Shown: piece by piece, positions 31,384 through 41,509 of the stretch
How the letters are laid out: each line of letters opens with the position of its first letter
How positions within the stretch are numbered: the stretch's first letter is position 1
The notes under the pieces: generated by a model
Told to the model about the DNA's origin: nothing
The model's database searches: none
What the model saw: the letters and a program-made list of their open reading frames with translations, nothing else
Source: Chitinophagaceae bacterium
GTDB lineage: Bacteria > Bacteroidota > Bacteroidia > Chitinophagales > Chitinophagaceae
Assembly: GCA_016713965.1 (NCBI GenBank)
Contig: JADJOC010000008.1
Coordinates: forward strand, 1-64,000
DNA length: 64,000 bases
Reading direction: 5' to 3'
Translations under genes and position numbers: made by a program

Positions 31384-31644
31384 TTAAGTATAATGAAATT
31401 TACAGGCGATAATAGTAATGTAGTCGTTCTCCACTCTATAGACCAGCCTGTGTTCGTCATTTATGCGCCTGCTCCAATAGCCTTTAAGGTCGTGTTTAAG
31501 GGCTTCGGGTTTGCCAGTACCTTCAAAAGGTGTACGGGCAGTTTCCAGGATAAGTTTATTGAGCCGGGTATATATACTTTTATTGGAGGTAAGCCATTGG
31601 TTGTATTGTTCAAAAGCGGTAGGCGTAAATCGTATATCTCTCAT
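31384..31644 (-). CDS. YoeB/Txe-type RNase toxin (C5)
   Basis: 86 residues, identical in protein sequence to the C3 toxin. It has the same 4-base overlap with the antitoxin gene. Confidence 0.83.
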   Translation of the reverse strand: MRDIRFTPTAFEQYNQWLTSNKSIYTRLNKLILETARTPFEGTGKPEALKHDLKGYWSRRINDEHRLVYRVENDYITIIACKFHYT

Positions 31645-31864
31645 GCCTTAGGTATGTTGACATTGATTGATTCGCCATTTTTATCCTGGGCAATGGATTT
31701 TTCAAGAATAGCCTTATTGACAGGGGAAGACATAAGATAAGCTGTTTCATCTGATTCTTCCTCAACAGTAAGCACAATAGGCTTTCCTTTAAAAGCAGTT
31801 TTATAGCATTTAAAATATCCATGTTAATATCAGCAGCCGATTTAAAATGATAGGTAGTATACAT
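31641..31864 (-). CDS. Antitoxin of the YoeB-type module (C5), one frameshift
   Basis: Same as the C3 antitoxin up to residue 21, where one T is missing near 31803 (gtttta against gttttta). The rest is preserved in the shifted frame. If the indel were real, the C5 toxin would lack its own antitoxin and would depend on the C3 or C4 copy; a read error is more likely. Confidence 0.65.
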
Positions 31865-31878
31865 AATAAAATAATTTT

Positions 31879-32215
31879 TTAGTGAGCGTAAGCTTGTTGG
31901 GTTTTATAGTCTCTTATAACGCTGTCAATAATTGAAAATAAGGATTGTTTTGCATCTGGTTTCATACTTTCAATTTCTTGTAAACGTTCAACAGTTTTCT
32001 TATCAAAAGTTGAATTCTGGCCTTCTCCTACCAGGTAGTCCAGGGATACGGAAAAAGCATCAGCAATTTTTTTAGCAGTTTCCACAGAAGGCATTACCCT
32101 TCTTTTCATACTTACTTATTATTTCACGAGAGCAACCAACAATTTTGGCTAAATCTGTTTGAGATAAATTTTGTTCTTTACGAAGTTGCGTTATTCTGTT
32201 TGCAATGTTCATCAT
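31879..32215 (-). CDS. XRE-family regulator (C5), frameshifted
   Basis: Copy of the C3 regulator, broken by lost bases near 32099-32106. The helix-turn-helix before the break and the SIIDSVIRDYKTQQAYAH tail after it are intact. The start codons at 32213-32215 match the C3 position. Confidence 0.75.
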
Positions 32216-32289
32216 GTCTATAAAAGTTAACTATTTTACCAGAAAAGTGTCATTTATTACAAATATAGTTCATAAAAAATAAATTAAAT

Positions 32290-32320
32290 TTTGACTGAAT
32301 GGTAAAATGTTTTAGATTTG
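32290..32320 (+). promoter_or_regulatory. Promoter for the C5 replication gene
   Basis: TTTG at 32290-32293 and TAGATTTG at 32313-32320, spacer 19. Upstream, the CCCAAAAAATCC word of C3 is changed to CCAGAAAAGTGTC, so part of the putative operator region differs. Confidence 0.55.
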
Positions 32321-32365
32321 TGAAAGATATTACCTAAAACAGATAAAATAGAAAATATTTTTACA

Positions 32366-34357
32366 ATGCAAATCCCCCAAATCAAAACCCTGCTCACCAT
32401 CACCGAACTGCTCAATTACCTGGGCATACCCACAAAAAAGACGGTAGCCAAAAGCTATTCCATCCGCTGCCCTTTTCACGAAGAAAAGAATAAGCTCAAA
32501 AAAAACATGAGCGTTTACCCCGGCGATAACACCGTTTACTGCTTCAGCACCAAATGCAAAACCCACCCCCACAGCCAGGATGTGATCGGTGTGGTAAAAC
32601 ACTATTACAACCTGGGCGACCACGAAGCGATCATGAAAAGCAAACAGATTATTTATGAGTTGGGGAAATGGCCGGTGGATTTACTCAATCCGTTCGCAAC
32701 TGCAAACGAACAACAAACCAATGAACAACCGGCAATCAATCATTCTATGAAAACAGCAGAAAAAAAAGAAGAAGAAACCGAAAAACAAAACCCTGCCATT
32801 GCATTAACCAGAAACCACTACGGCCAGCTCTGCTATATCAGCAAACATTTGCAGATACATTTATTAAACGAGCCGGAAATAAAAAGCTTAAACAGTATGC
32901 GTGTAGGGCTGCTGGTACAAAAAAATCCACATGTCCATGCCTGTGCAGCCATCCGGCAGGGAACCATTGACCTGTACCACTACGAAGGATTGCAAAAATT
33001 CATCAAAAAAACCGCAGAGCAGTTGACCATAACCCCCGGCAGCACACAGGAAGCATTTGCCGAATGTATAGAACTGCTGGAAAAATATAAAATGGAAAAA
33101 CACTTACAGCAACAACATAAAAAACAACAATTGGATATGCCCACACCGCTACCACTTTTAACGCCTGCACAACAGCAGCTGATGGAGGAGATTTTACAAA
33201 GCAATAAAATTGTAGAAAAAATAAATGAATTAATCGGCAAAGCCGGGATCATAGGCGAAGAAAACAACCGCATTTTTTTGTTTACCATTTTATCAGCCTA
33301 CAAATTACAACAGCCTTTGAGTGCATTGATACAAGGCAGCAGCGGCAGCGGCAAAACCGCATTGTTTGCAGGTGTGCTGCAATTTTTTCCGGAGAAAGAT
33401 GTGTTCAACAGCACCCGGATAACGGATGGCAGTTTGTACAATTTTGGGGAGCATGAACTCATGTTTAAAATCATTGCCAATGAAGACATAGACGGGTTAA
33501 GCCCACAAGCATTGTTTGCTTTGAGAGAGTTGGTAAGCAAAGGTTTTATCATCAGCAGCACCACCATAAAAGACGAAGACGGCAATATAAAAAGTGCATT
33601 GATAAAAGTAAATGGCCCGGTAAGCTTTGCAGGTTGCACCACACAGGCTGCTTTGTACGAAGACAATATGGGCAGGGTGTTTACCATCGCCGTGGATGAA
33701 AGCATGGAACAAACCAAACGTATCATCGATTATCAAAACAAAAAAAGTGCAGGAAAAATAGACAAACAACAACAAGGAGAAGCCATTTTATTGCTGCAAC
33801 ATATCGTACAAAAATTACAACCCGTAGAAGTAATCAATGCGTACGCCGAATACATCAACCTGCCCAATGAAACCCACCAGTTGCGACGATTGAATGCCTT
33901 GTTTAAAATTTATATCGAACAAATAACAAGGTTACATCAACACGCTGAAAAGCCAGACAATAAAGGGGTGTACAGGACAACAAAGCAGCATATACAATTA
34001 TCTGCAGACAGTTTTTTTGAATGCATTGTTTTAAAATGTGATGAATTAAATGGGGAGATAAGAAAGTTTTATGAATGGCTGAAAGCGTATATATCAAAGA
34101 AAAGCAAAGCAGCTGGCGAGGATAAAAAACAGTACCGGTTTACACAAAGGGAAATACGGCAGGGTTACAATAAAAGCAAAGCCAGCATCAGCAATTATTT
34201 TCAGTATTTAACGGAGTTGGAATATATCAGCAGCAGCGGTGGAAATAACAGGAAAGTGATGTACCAAATAGATTATTGGGATGATTACCAGGCCATGAGA
34301 AAACGGTTAAAAGATTTTATACAACAACAAATAGATGCATTGCCTGATGCGGGGTAA
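32366..34357 (+). CDS. CHC2 zinc finger - P-loop ATPase replication protein (C5), intact
   Basis: 663 residues and unbroken, the best reference for this family here. Zinc ribbon at residues about 35-65 (CPFHEEKNKLKK, YCFSTKCKTH). Charged linker at about 125-145. Beta-rich domain (IKSLNSMRVGLLVQKNPHVH) at about 170-190. ATPase from about 285: GSSGSGKT at 326-333, ANEDIDG Walker B-like, then YEDNMGRVFTIAVDES. Helical region with ILKCDELNGEIRKFYEWLK and a C-terminal winged helix (YRFTQREIRQGYNKSKASIS). The first 110 residues resemble C3/C4, but the ATPase and winged helix are closer to the C2 protein, so this is a natural hybrid of two lineages. Confidence 0.8.
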   Translation: MQIPQIKTLLTITELLNYLGIPTKKTVAKSYSIRCPFHEEKNKLKKNMSVYPGDNTVYCFSTKCKTHPHSQDVIGVVKHYYNLGDHEAIMKSKQIIYELGKWPVDLLNPFATANEQQTNEQPAINHSMKTAEKKEEETEKQNPAIALTRNHYGQLCYISKHLQIHLLNEPEIKSLNSMRVGLLVQKNPHVHACAAIRQGTIDLYHYEGLQKFIKKTAEQLTITPGSTQEAFAECIELLEKYKMEKHLQQQHKKQQLDMPTPLPLLTPAQQQLMEEILQSNKIVEKINELIGKAGIIGEENNRIFLFTILSAYKLQQPLSALIQGSSGSGKTALFAGVLQFFPEKDVFNSTRITDGSLYNFGEHELMFKIIANEDIDGLSPQALFALRELVSKGFIISSTTIKDEDGNIKSALIKVNGPVSFAGCTTQAALYEDNMGRVFTIAVDESMEQTKRIIDYQNKKSAGKIDKQQQGEAILLLQHIVQKLQPVEVINAYAEYINLPNETHQLRRLNALFKIYIEQITRLHQHAEKPDNKGVYRTTKQHIQLSADSFFECIVLKCDELNGEIRKFYEWLKAYISKKSKAAGEDKKQYRFTQREIRQGYNKSKASISNYFQYLTELEYISSSGGNNRKVMYQIDYWDDYQAMRKRLKDFIQQQIDALPDAG

Positions 34358-34371
34358 TAATCCTATTACTT

Positions 34372-35393
34372 AACGTGTTGTGCTATTAACAAATGTTAAT
34401 AAATAAAGTTGTACTAATTTGAATAAAAAGATGTTGTGAAGTTGTCTAGGTAAGTGACTAAACTTTCTAAACAATATGCACAACATCCGAACAAATTTCA
34501 GCAAATTCTACGGCATTTGCAAAGATCTTTTAAAAATGAAACGGGTTATAAAACAAATTTTCAGGTTTATCCTGTGCGCCCAAAATGAATGACCTGGAAA
34601 TCGTTTCATTGGCTTGTTGTATGGAGGCATTAAGTATTGATTCTGAAAATTTGTTATGGAGTAAATTAAAAAAAGATTATGCTTCATACTTTCCGAATTT
34701 AATAGATCGAAGCCGTTTTAATAGAAGAAGAAAACGGCTGGCACCATTCATCATTGAGGTGCAGGAACATATATCGTCTAAGCTTGCAAATCAAAGCCAG
34801 GCAATGATTGTAGACAGCATTCCTGTTCCTGTTGTAAAAAATGGCAAGAGAAAAAGGTTCAAATCATTTCAAAAATCATATGAAACGGCTCCGGCCAAAG
34901 GGTGGAGTGCTGTTAACAAAGGCTGGTTTATTGGTTACAAACTACATGTCATAATTTTTGATAATGGAGTAGTTCAACAAAGTGGTATTACAAAAGCGAA
35001 TGTACATGATATTAATTTCCTGAAACAGGTAAAAAATTTGCCAACAGAAAAGAAGATGCTTGGCGATAGGGCCTATATATCAAAGACCTTACAAATGGAT
35101 TTATTTGAACAGTATAAAGTAACATTAAAAGTACCTTTTAGGAACAATCAACATGATTACAAAAATATCCTAAAAAGTACAAATCGAAAAGACAAATGGT
35201 TGAAACATTTTTTGCACAAATGTGCGATCAATTCAATTTGAAACGTAATTATGCAAAAATCTTATGAGGGTTTGGCTGTAAGATTGGCTTCAAAACTGTC
35301 TTCCATGTCGATTTTGCATTGGATTAACCATTTAAATGGAAAAAAATTAGCTCAAATCAAACATGCTTTGAGTTTTTAATAGCACAACACGTT
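34372..35393 (+). mobile_element. IS982-family insertion sequence
   Basis: 1022 bp with perfect terminal inverted repeats (AACGTGTTGTGCTATTAA at 34372-34389 and its complement at 35376-35393). It is flanked by a 7-bp target duplication ATTACTT at 34365-34371 and 35394-35400. It sits just after the C5 replication gene and before the ATTGTTCA cluster. The perfect ends and duplication indicate a recent insertion. Confidence 0.9.
34454..35379 (+). CDS. IS982-family transposase, two frameshifts
   Basis: About 308 residues when rebuilt from GTG 34454. The N-terminal part (VTKLSKQYAQHPNKFQQILR ... NFQVYPVRPK) joins MNDLEIVSLACCMEALSIDSENLL, the family hallmark, after a lost A near 34582. The DDE core includes MIVDSIPVPV, GYKLHVIIFDNG and MLGDRAYIS. 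A second break near 35170 leads to RQMVETFFAQMCDQFN and a normal C-terminal end. Both breaks are in A runs. Catalytic Asp residues are present (VDSIP, LGDRAY). Confidence 0.8.
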
Positions 35394-35412
35394 ATTACTT
35401 ATTTTTTTGTTG

Positions 35413-35488
35413 ATTGTTCAGGTATTGTTCACATCCAAAAATGAACAATGTAAATCAATACCATCATACGTTTTAGTGCTATTGTTCA
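35413..35488. repeat. Iteron-like ATTGTTCA cluster, candidate origin (C5)
   Basis: The 8-mer ATTGTTCA at 35413, 35424 and 35481 and inverted at 35442. It lies in the non-coding interval 35401-35587 between the IS and the terminator. The first two copies are 11 bases apart. Before the IS inserted, the cluster would have been about 50 bases after the replication gene. This is the strongest of the clusters by motif length. Confidence 0.55.
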
Positions 35489-35587
35489 TCGTTTACCAGG
35501 ACGTGTCATAAGGGGTAAGTTTTTTTTCACCTTTTTTTCTATTTTTTTTTCAGCTATTAAGCAAACGGTTTTTTAAAAACTGTTCAA

Positions 35588-35617
35588 CCTGCAGGCCGTA
35601 AAAGCCGCAGGTTTTTT
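35588..35617 (+). terminator. Intrinsic terminator before the C5 ~171-aa gene
   Basis: CCTGCAGGC / GCCGCAGG stem followed by seven T. The loop differs from C3/C4 (GTAAAA). Confidence 0.7.
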
Positions 35618-35667
35618 TGGGCAAAAAATTAATCTCAAAAAATTTTATTCACCCAAAAACAAACACT

Positions 35668-36180
35668 ATGTCAAGTGAACGCACCCGTATACTTCAAAAC
35701 TTAATCCAACTCAATGAAAGTATTTATTATTTAAGCCCCGGATTAACCAGCCTCAACCGCTACCGGTATAAGCTGAAATTAACTACGGTAAAAAGGGACA
35801 GGAATTTATTACAGGTACTCTTATTTAAAACCATCCACAGCGTTACCATTGTCAACCGCTTCAACCGGCTGGAAGTATCAAAAAATTGTTTTCTAACCGA
35901 ACGCAGCGATGTACTCGAAGGATTACATATTTTACAACCCTTAATCCAACTCAGCCAAACCGAAACCGCCCCCACGGCCAGGGAATTGTTGTGGGATATC
36001 GAAGACAACGCTTTATTACATGAAGCCTTTACCATTACGCAGTTAAAAAAGATTTTACAGCAGCGCAGGGCAACCATAAAAACAAGGCTGTACCTGCTGC
36101 TCGAAAGCGGCCATGCAGTAAGGGTTGGCGGCAACAGGAAAACCGGATATCTATATAAAATAGTGAAGATGCTTAACTGA
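35668..36180 (+). CDS. Cassette protein of ~171 aa (C5)
   Basis: Intact, 170 residues from the internal ATG at 35668. An earlier ATG at 35617 falls in the terminator T-run and is unlikely, and only the later start aligns with the other copies. MSSERTRILQNLIQLNESIYYL leads the same fold with the FTITQLKKILQQRRATIKTR motif. It is closest to the C3 and C4 proteins, though its replication gene is a different lineage. Confidence 0.65.
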   Translation: MSSERTRILQNLIQLNESIYYLSPGLTSLNRYRYKLKLTTVKRDRNLLQVLLFKTIHSVTIVNRFNRLEVSKNCFLTERSDVLEGLHILQPLIQLSQTETAPTARELLWDIEDNALLHEAFTITQLKKILQQRRATIKTRLYLLLESGHAVRVGGNRKTGYLYKIVKMLN

Positions 36181-36240
36181 CCACTGAAGCTCGACCACCG
36201 ACTACCGACAACGGACAACCGAAAAATAAAAGCCCAGCAT

Positions 36241-36960
36241 CAGTAGTCATGGGTGAACCAATAGCAAAGCCAAACGACAGGAAATAAGGTGTGCAGTCTT
36301 TGCGGCTCGACAGTAAAGCCACGCCAAAAAGGCTTTGCCGTTTTTGTCATGCCTTTGCCAACGCTTCGCAAATCTGCACTCCGCTACTATTTTTTTGCAG
36401 CAGCTTAAATTTATTTTTTATTGGTCTGCTGCAAAAAACGTAGCTCCTCCACTCAGTGCGCCACCTGCTAAACCGTTGGGGCTTATCTTATTATTTTGCT
36501 CCGCCCGCCTGCCCGGCCGAAGCCCTGGCGAGGACGGGCTCTGCACCACATTTTTGTTGTTACGCAGTCTGCTGCTGCCTATATTTTATTTTTTGCCTGC
36601 GCTGCAAAGACCTCCGAAAAAAAATAAAATCCCGTCAGCAGCGCCCCAAACGGTATGGCGCAGGGGTGGCGCTTTTAGAGGGCAGTTAGTATGAGTAATC
36701 CCTATATCGGTGGGTGCAGGAAAATATAAAGTAGTTTTTTAAATAGCAGTGAAAATCAAAGCGAAGCTGCCGCAGCCGCCAAACAGTTTTTATGCTGTAA
36801 GGAGCATTCCGGCGGCTTTGGCTTGCGCTGGAAAAGACAAACGATAGGTTCAGCAGTAAAACTTTATTCAACAATCAATCAACCATCAGCAATAATTATT
36901 TTATCATCTTCATACCATCCTATCATTTATCTTTTCCAGCGCTGATACCCATACCATACC
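36241..36960. ncRNA. Conserved structured untranslated block, C5 copy
   Basis: The best example of the last stem: GCGCTGGAAAAGA..GATAGG (36825-36848) against CCTATC..TCTTTTCCAGCGC (36919-36942), where C1 to C4 have A/T pairs in place of the TGG/CCA part. AGCCGCC (36774-36780) pairs with GGCGGCT (36811-36817). The inner arm GCTGACG is replaced by a GC-rich insert (36500-36545) that ends GGACGGGC and can pair with the conserved CCCGTC. So a different sequence keeps the pairing. No gene is supported between 36181 and 37015. Confidence 0.6.
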
Positions 36961-37015
36961 GCCATACATAAGAGAAATTATTTTATATTGCGGGTACAAG
37001 CCCCTTAGCAAAAAA

Positions 37016-40000
37016 ATGGAAAAACGCCTGAAATATGTGTGTAGTTATGACCAGGCAGGTAACCTGGTAAAAACCATACCGCCTGCAGGCGTAGATGCCA
37101 AACATGGCGATGAAATCTTTTTTACAGCAGGTAGCTACAGCAAGGCTTAACGTGAAGAAAGGCCAGGCGGAGGCTTTAAATAAAGTAGTGCCCAAGCATA
37201 CTTTAGTAACCGATTACCGCTACAATAGCTTAAATCAGGTAGTGGCACAAAAAACGCCCGATGCAGGAAAATCCACTTTTTGGTATGACATTTTGGGAAG
37301 GCTTGCCGTAAGCCAAAACAGTCAGCAGGTATTAGATAAAAAGTACAGCTATACTTTATATGATCAATTAGGAAGGATAACCGAAGTAGGGCAGAAGCCA
37401 CAAACAGAACTGCCGCCAAGTAAAGAGCCGGGGTTGTTAGAAAAATGGCTGGCTGGTGGTGGGTTAAAAGAGCAGATCACCCGTACCAGCTACGACCTGT
37501 CTTACTACGATGGAAAAAATACATTAAAGGGCTTTTTAGAGCAGCGCAACCTGCGCAACCGGGTAAGCTACAGCATGGTGTTTGACCAGGAACCCGATCC
37601 CGATATTTTAGGCACACACAGCACTGCTACTTTTTACAGCTATGACATCCATGGTAATGTAGATACACTGTTGCAGGATTTTAATGAAGGGGTGATGAAA
37701 GCCACAGGTAACAGGTTTAAAAAACTAGCCTATGATTACGACTTGATTAGTGGTAAAGTAAACAAGGTAGCTTACCAGGCAGGAGAGCAGGATGAATTTT
37801 ACCATAAATATTTTTATGATGCTGAGAACAGGCTGACCGATGTGTACACCAGTAGAGATAGTTTTCATTATGAAAGGGACAGCCGTTATAATTATTATAA
37901 GCATGGTTCTTTAGCCAGACAAATCATTGGACAAAACCAGGTGCAGGGCTTTGATTATGCGTACACATTGCAAGGCTGGTTGAAAGGTGTTAACTCTACT
38001 AACATGGAGCCCCCATTAAATAAATTAGGATTGGGCGATATGGGTGCTGATGGTTATTCTTCCGGCAATACGCTCAACCAGGTAGCCAGGGATGCCTATG
38101 GATTTGCTTTGCATTATTATAGTACGGCTACCGCTAAAGACTATAAACCTATTGGTGGCGGACAGCCTTTTGCCAATGCAGCAGCGGCAGGCTTTGGATT
38201 TGTATCGCTGTACAATGGCAACATTGCAGGAATGAGTGTAAACCTGCCTAAGGTAGGTGAAGCATTGCTGTATACTTACAAGTATGACCAGTTGAACCGC
38301 CTGACAAAAATGAATACTTACAAAGGGTTAAACCCTGCTACCAACAACTGGAATGTAGCAAGTATTGATGATTACAGGGAAGACATCACTTATGATGCGA
38401 ATGGAAATATTTTGAGTTATAAACGCAACGGCAATGCCAACCAGTTGGCCATGGATAAAATGACTTACCAGTATCCCAAAGATGCTGATGGTAAAATATT
38501 GAACAACAGGCTAAGGTATGTGCATGATGAAGTGGCTGCGGCTAATTATGCAGAAGATATTGACTCGCAAACCCCTTTAACCTTAGCACAGGTAAAAGCT
38601 GAAAAACTGGCTGAACAGCAAAGCGATAACTATGTGTACGATGCCATTGGTAATTTGGTGCAGGATAAAAAAGAGGGCATTAATACAATTAACTGGAATG
38701 TGTATGGAAAGATTGAAAGTATTAAAAAGCAAAACAGCACTATCACTTACCGTTATGATGCCAGTGGAAACAGGATCAGTAAAACGGTGGGCAATACTAC
38801 TACTGTTTACCTTAGGGATGCAGGTGGCAATGTGATGAGCACCTATACCATAGATGCCCAAATTAATAATGGCCACCTTACCCAAAATGAAGTGCATTTA
38901 TATGGCAGCAGCAGGCTGGGTATTAATGAAGTGAACAGGGATGTGCAGGCTTTGGCCAAAGCGGATTATTTAAATAAAGTGAATACATTTGTAACAGGTG
39001 ATGTAAGATATGAGCTGACTGATCATTTAGGTAATGTGATGATGACAGTGAGTGATAAAAAATTACAGGTAGATGCAAATGAGGATGGAGTGGAGGATTA
39101 TTATACCGCTGATGTGGTGAGCGCTACCGATTATGCGCCTTTGGAATGAGTTTGAACGGAAGAAATTTTAATGCTTTTGGGGTACAGGTTCGGATTTAAT
39201 GGGAAAGAATTAGATAAAGAAGTTGCAAGTACTACAACTTATGATTATGGATTTAGAATTTATAACCCTGCTTTAGGACGCTTCCTAAGTGTTGATCCAT
39301 TGATGAATTCTTATCCATGGTATACGCCATATCAATTTGCAGGCAATATGCCAATATGGGCTATAGACTTAGATGGGCTGGAAGAGAAAAAAGCGACTAT
39401 TTTAAGTGTAGTAAGGCTTTTTGATGTAAAGGGTAATTTAATTAAAGATCCAACAAACGTTGAATATGGATGTACAGGATGCCTGATACTGGTAGCACCT
39501 TCATCTACAACATTACGCCAGGGAGAAGATGGGGGAGATGTGGTAGAAATAAGAACAGATTACCGGCAGGTGGCAGGTGTTAAATTTACTATAAGCAAAA
39601 ATACCGTTGGCGTACATAAAATACCAACCCCTGAACCACCTACAAAAAATAATACTGTACAAACTAATGATAATTCTGAGCCTCCGATATTTACAGGTAA
39701 TGATGATAGAAAGCCTGAGGTATCATGGCAACATGGAATACTTACTACCTCTACTGCCAATATGGGTACAGCTACCTCTACCACAACGCTGACAAAAGAT
39801 CTGGATATTGATTTTACAACAGACCGCCCCCAGTTTAAAGGAAATGGGGCCGCTACAATAAGTGATTATATTAATTCATTACCTGCAGGTACTACTTCCA
39901 TTAATGTAAAAGTATCGGTAAATAATCCTGCGGATGGTTGTAAAAAGCGGATGGTTTAGTTGTGATTACAGTGCTAAAGAGTTGATGGCAGACAGGATAA

Positions 40001-40257
40001 AACTTATATCGCCTATTTTCAAAAAGGTTGGTATACCTGTTACCATAACACCTGTATATAACCAATACCAGCATGTATCCGCTACGGCAAAAGTTAACAC
40101 GACAACAGCTACTACTACACCAACAAGCTGGAATGTAACCAGGCAGCCGGTAAAAAGAAAATTAGTGGATGGTAAACCGGTGGGTAAACCTGTTCCAACC
40201 GGTAAAGCAACCACAACCATTTCCGCTACCAAGCCTAAAACTGGCGCAAGCTTTTAA
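37016..40257 (+). CDS. RHS protein with unrecognised tip (C5), frameshifted
   Basis: About 1080 residues. The YD shell is nearly the same DNA as C6. An extra T near 37120, a missing T near 39143 and indels near 39175 and 39945 break it. RFLSVDPL is at about residue 755, followed by FAGNMPIWAIDLDGLEEK. The tip (about 300 residues) is Thr-rich with a possible OmpA-like alpha/beta segment (LDIDFTTDRPQFKGNGAATI ... AKELMADRIKLISPIFKKVG), then a low-complexity end with VDGKPVGKPVPTGKATT. I see no catalytic motif. A strong terminator follows with no plus-strand immunity gene, so this tip may be binding or structural, not toxic. Confidence 0.6.
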
Positions 40258-40258
40258 A

Positions 40259-40292
40259 AAGAAAGCCCGGTCAATTGACTGGGCTTTCTTTT
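40259..40292. terminator. Terminator after the C5 RHS gene
   Basis: GAAAGCCC-GGTCA / TGACTGGGCTTTC stem at 40261-40288, with A-rich and T-rich flanks that make it usable from both strands. It separates the RHS gene from the convergent DUF922 genes. Confidence 0.8.
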
Positions 40293-40312
40293 AAAAAATT
40301 ATTTCACAATTT

Positions 40313-40816
40313 TTAGTTCTTTAGCAATTTTATTACTCCAGTAAAGTTGTCTTTTTCATTTATAGAAAAATTAGTTTCTTTATCATATAAATCATCTAAC
40401 TTGCTACACTCATTTCTAATATCTGTAGCAATTTTTTTAAAATCACTTTTAATAGTAGCAGGATTGTTATATTTATAATTTTTAAAAGCTTGTCTTAGCT
40501 TTCTCACAAAAAGTTCAGAAATATCAAAATGTCCTTGCTCATGTTGTAATAACGTACTGTTATTTGATCGTGTCCAAGATCGTTTTTTATTGAATGTACA
40601 TGTCACATTATAAGAAAAAGATTTTTCATCACTGGTAAATGAATAATTTATACCAAGTATTGAAACAGCTTTAAACTTGGAAGTTGTATCTGGTGTTCCC
40701 TGAAAATCTTCCCACTTCAATTTATAGCAAGGCGACCAATGGATAGTATCCTGGCTAAACGCTTTATTAAAATTTAATAGTAGAAATATACTAAATACAA
40801 AAAGTATAATTTTCAT
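40313..40816 (-). CDS. DUF922-type exported putative zinc peptidase, copy B
   Basis: 167 residues with a Sec signal peptide (IILFVFSIFLLLNFNKAFSQ). IHWSPCYKLKWEDFQGTPD and LLQHEQGHFDISEL are the hallmarks of DUF922, whose HExxH-like box (HEQGH) suggests zinc binding. It lies downstream of a tandem paralogue with 26 bases between. It occupies the place where other cassettes have an immunity gene, but on the opposite strand; an immunity role is possible, not shown. An ordinary cargo gene is equally likely. Confidence 0.7.
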   Translation of the reverse strand: MKIILFVFSIFLLLNFNKAFSQDTIHWSPCYKLKWEDFQGTPDTTSKFKAVSILGINYSFTSDEKSFSYNVTCTFNKKRSWTRSNNSTLLQHEQGHFDISELFVRKLRQAFKNYKYNNPATIKSDFKKIATDIRNECSKLDDLYDKETNFSINEKDNFTGVIKLLKN

Positions 40817-40842
40817 AATTTATTGATCATACTACTCATAAT

Positions 40843-41355
40843 CTATTTAAGCAATTCTTTAGCAATTCTTTTACTCCAGTAAACCTGTTTTTCTTTATTT
40901 ATAGAGAAATTAGTTTCCTTATCATACATAGTATTAACCTTATCACGTTCGCTTCTTATGTCTTTAGCAATTTGTTTAAAATCATTTTGAATGGTAGCAG
41001 GATTGTTAAATTTATAATTTTTAAAAGCCTGTCTTAACTTTCTTGCAAAAAGTTCTGCAAGGTCAAAATGCCCTTGTTCATGTCGTAATAGATTACCACT
41101 TTTTGATTTTGACCATGATTTTTTTTTATAAAAAACACAAATCACATTATATGAAAAAGATTTTTCATCATTAGTAAGCGTATAATTTATGCTAGCTGCT
41201 GAAACAGCTTTAAATTTAGAAGTTGTATCTGGTGTTCCCTGAAAATCTTCCCACTTCAATTTATAGCAAGGCGACCAATGGATAGTATCCTGGCTAAACG
41301 CTTTATTGAAAGTAAATACCAGAGATATAGTAAATACAAAAATTGCAATTTTCAT
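40843..41355 (-). CDS. DUF922-type exported putative zinc peptidase, copy A
   Basis: 170 residues, about two thirds identical to copy B. The signal peptide ends NKAFSQ, and the first 50 residues after it are nearly the same in both. LLRHEQGHFDLAELFARKLR carries the HEQGH box. It is first in the pair; about 290 bases of non-coding DNA and the C5/C6 junction lie upstream. A tandem duplication followed by divergence is the simplest origin. Confidence 0.7.
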   Translation of the reverse strand: MKIAIFVFTISLVFTFNKAFSQDTIHWSPCYKLKWEDFQGTPDTTSKFKAVSAASINYTLTNDEKSFSYNVICVFYKKKSWSKSKSGNLLRHEQGHFDLAELFARKLRQAFKNYKFNNPATIQNDFKQIAKDIRSERDKVNTMYDKETNFSINKEKQVYWSKRIAKELLK

Positions 41356-41509
41356 AATTAATCAGAATAATTTTTTATTTTACAGCAGCCTGCATACAGA
41401 CCACTATATGTAAGTTACTAAAAATATAAATAAACTACTTTGTTCGCATCAATAAAAGCCAAATAGTAGTACTGCCGATGAACGGATTGCGACGCAACGA
41501 TGATGCCCC

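Noticed and set aside
34454..35379. Programmed frameshifting in the IS982 transposase
   Set aside because: The family is translated from a single frame and the breaks resemble the homopolymer indels seen throughout the window.
36480..36550. GC-rich insert as a foreign gene fragment
   Set aside because: It has no frame, is shared by C5 and C6 and folds on itself and with the conserved CCCGTC arm.
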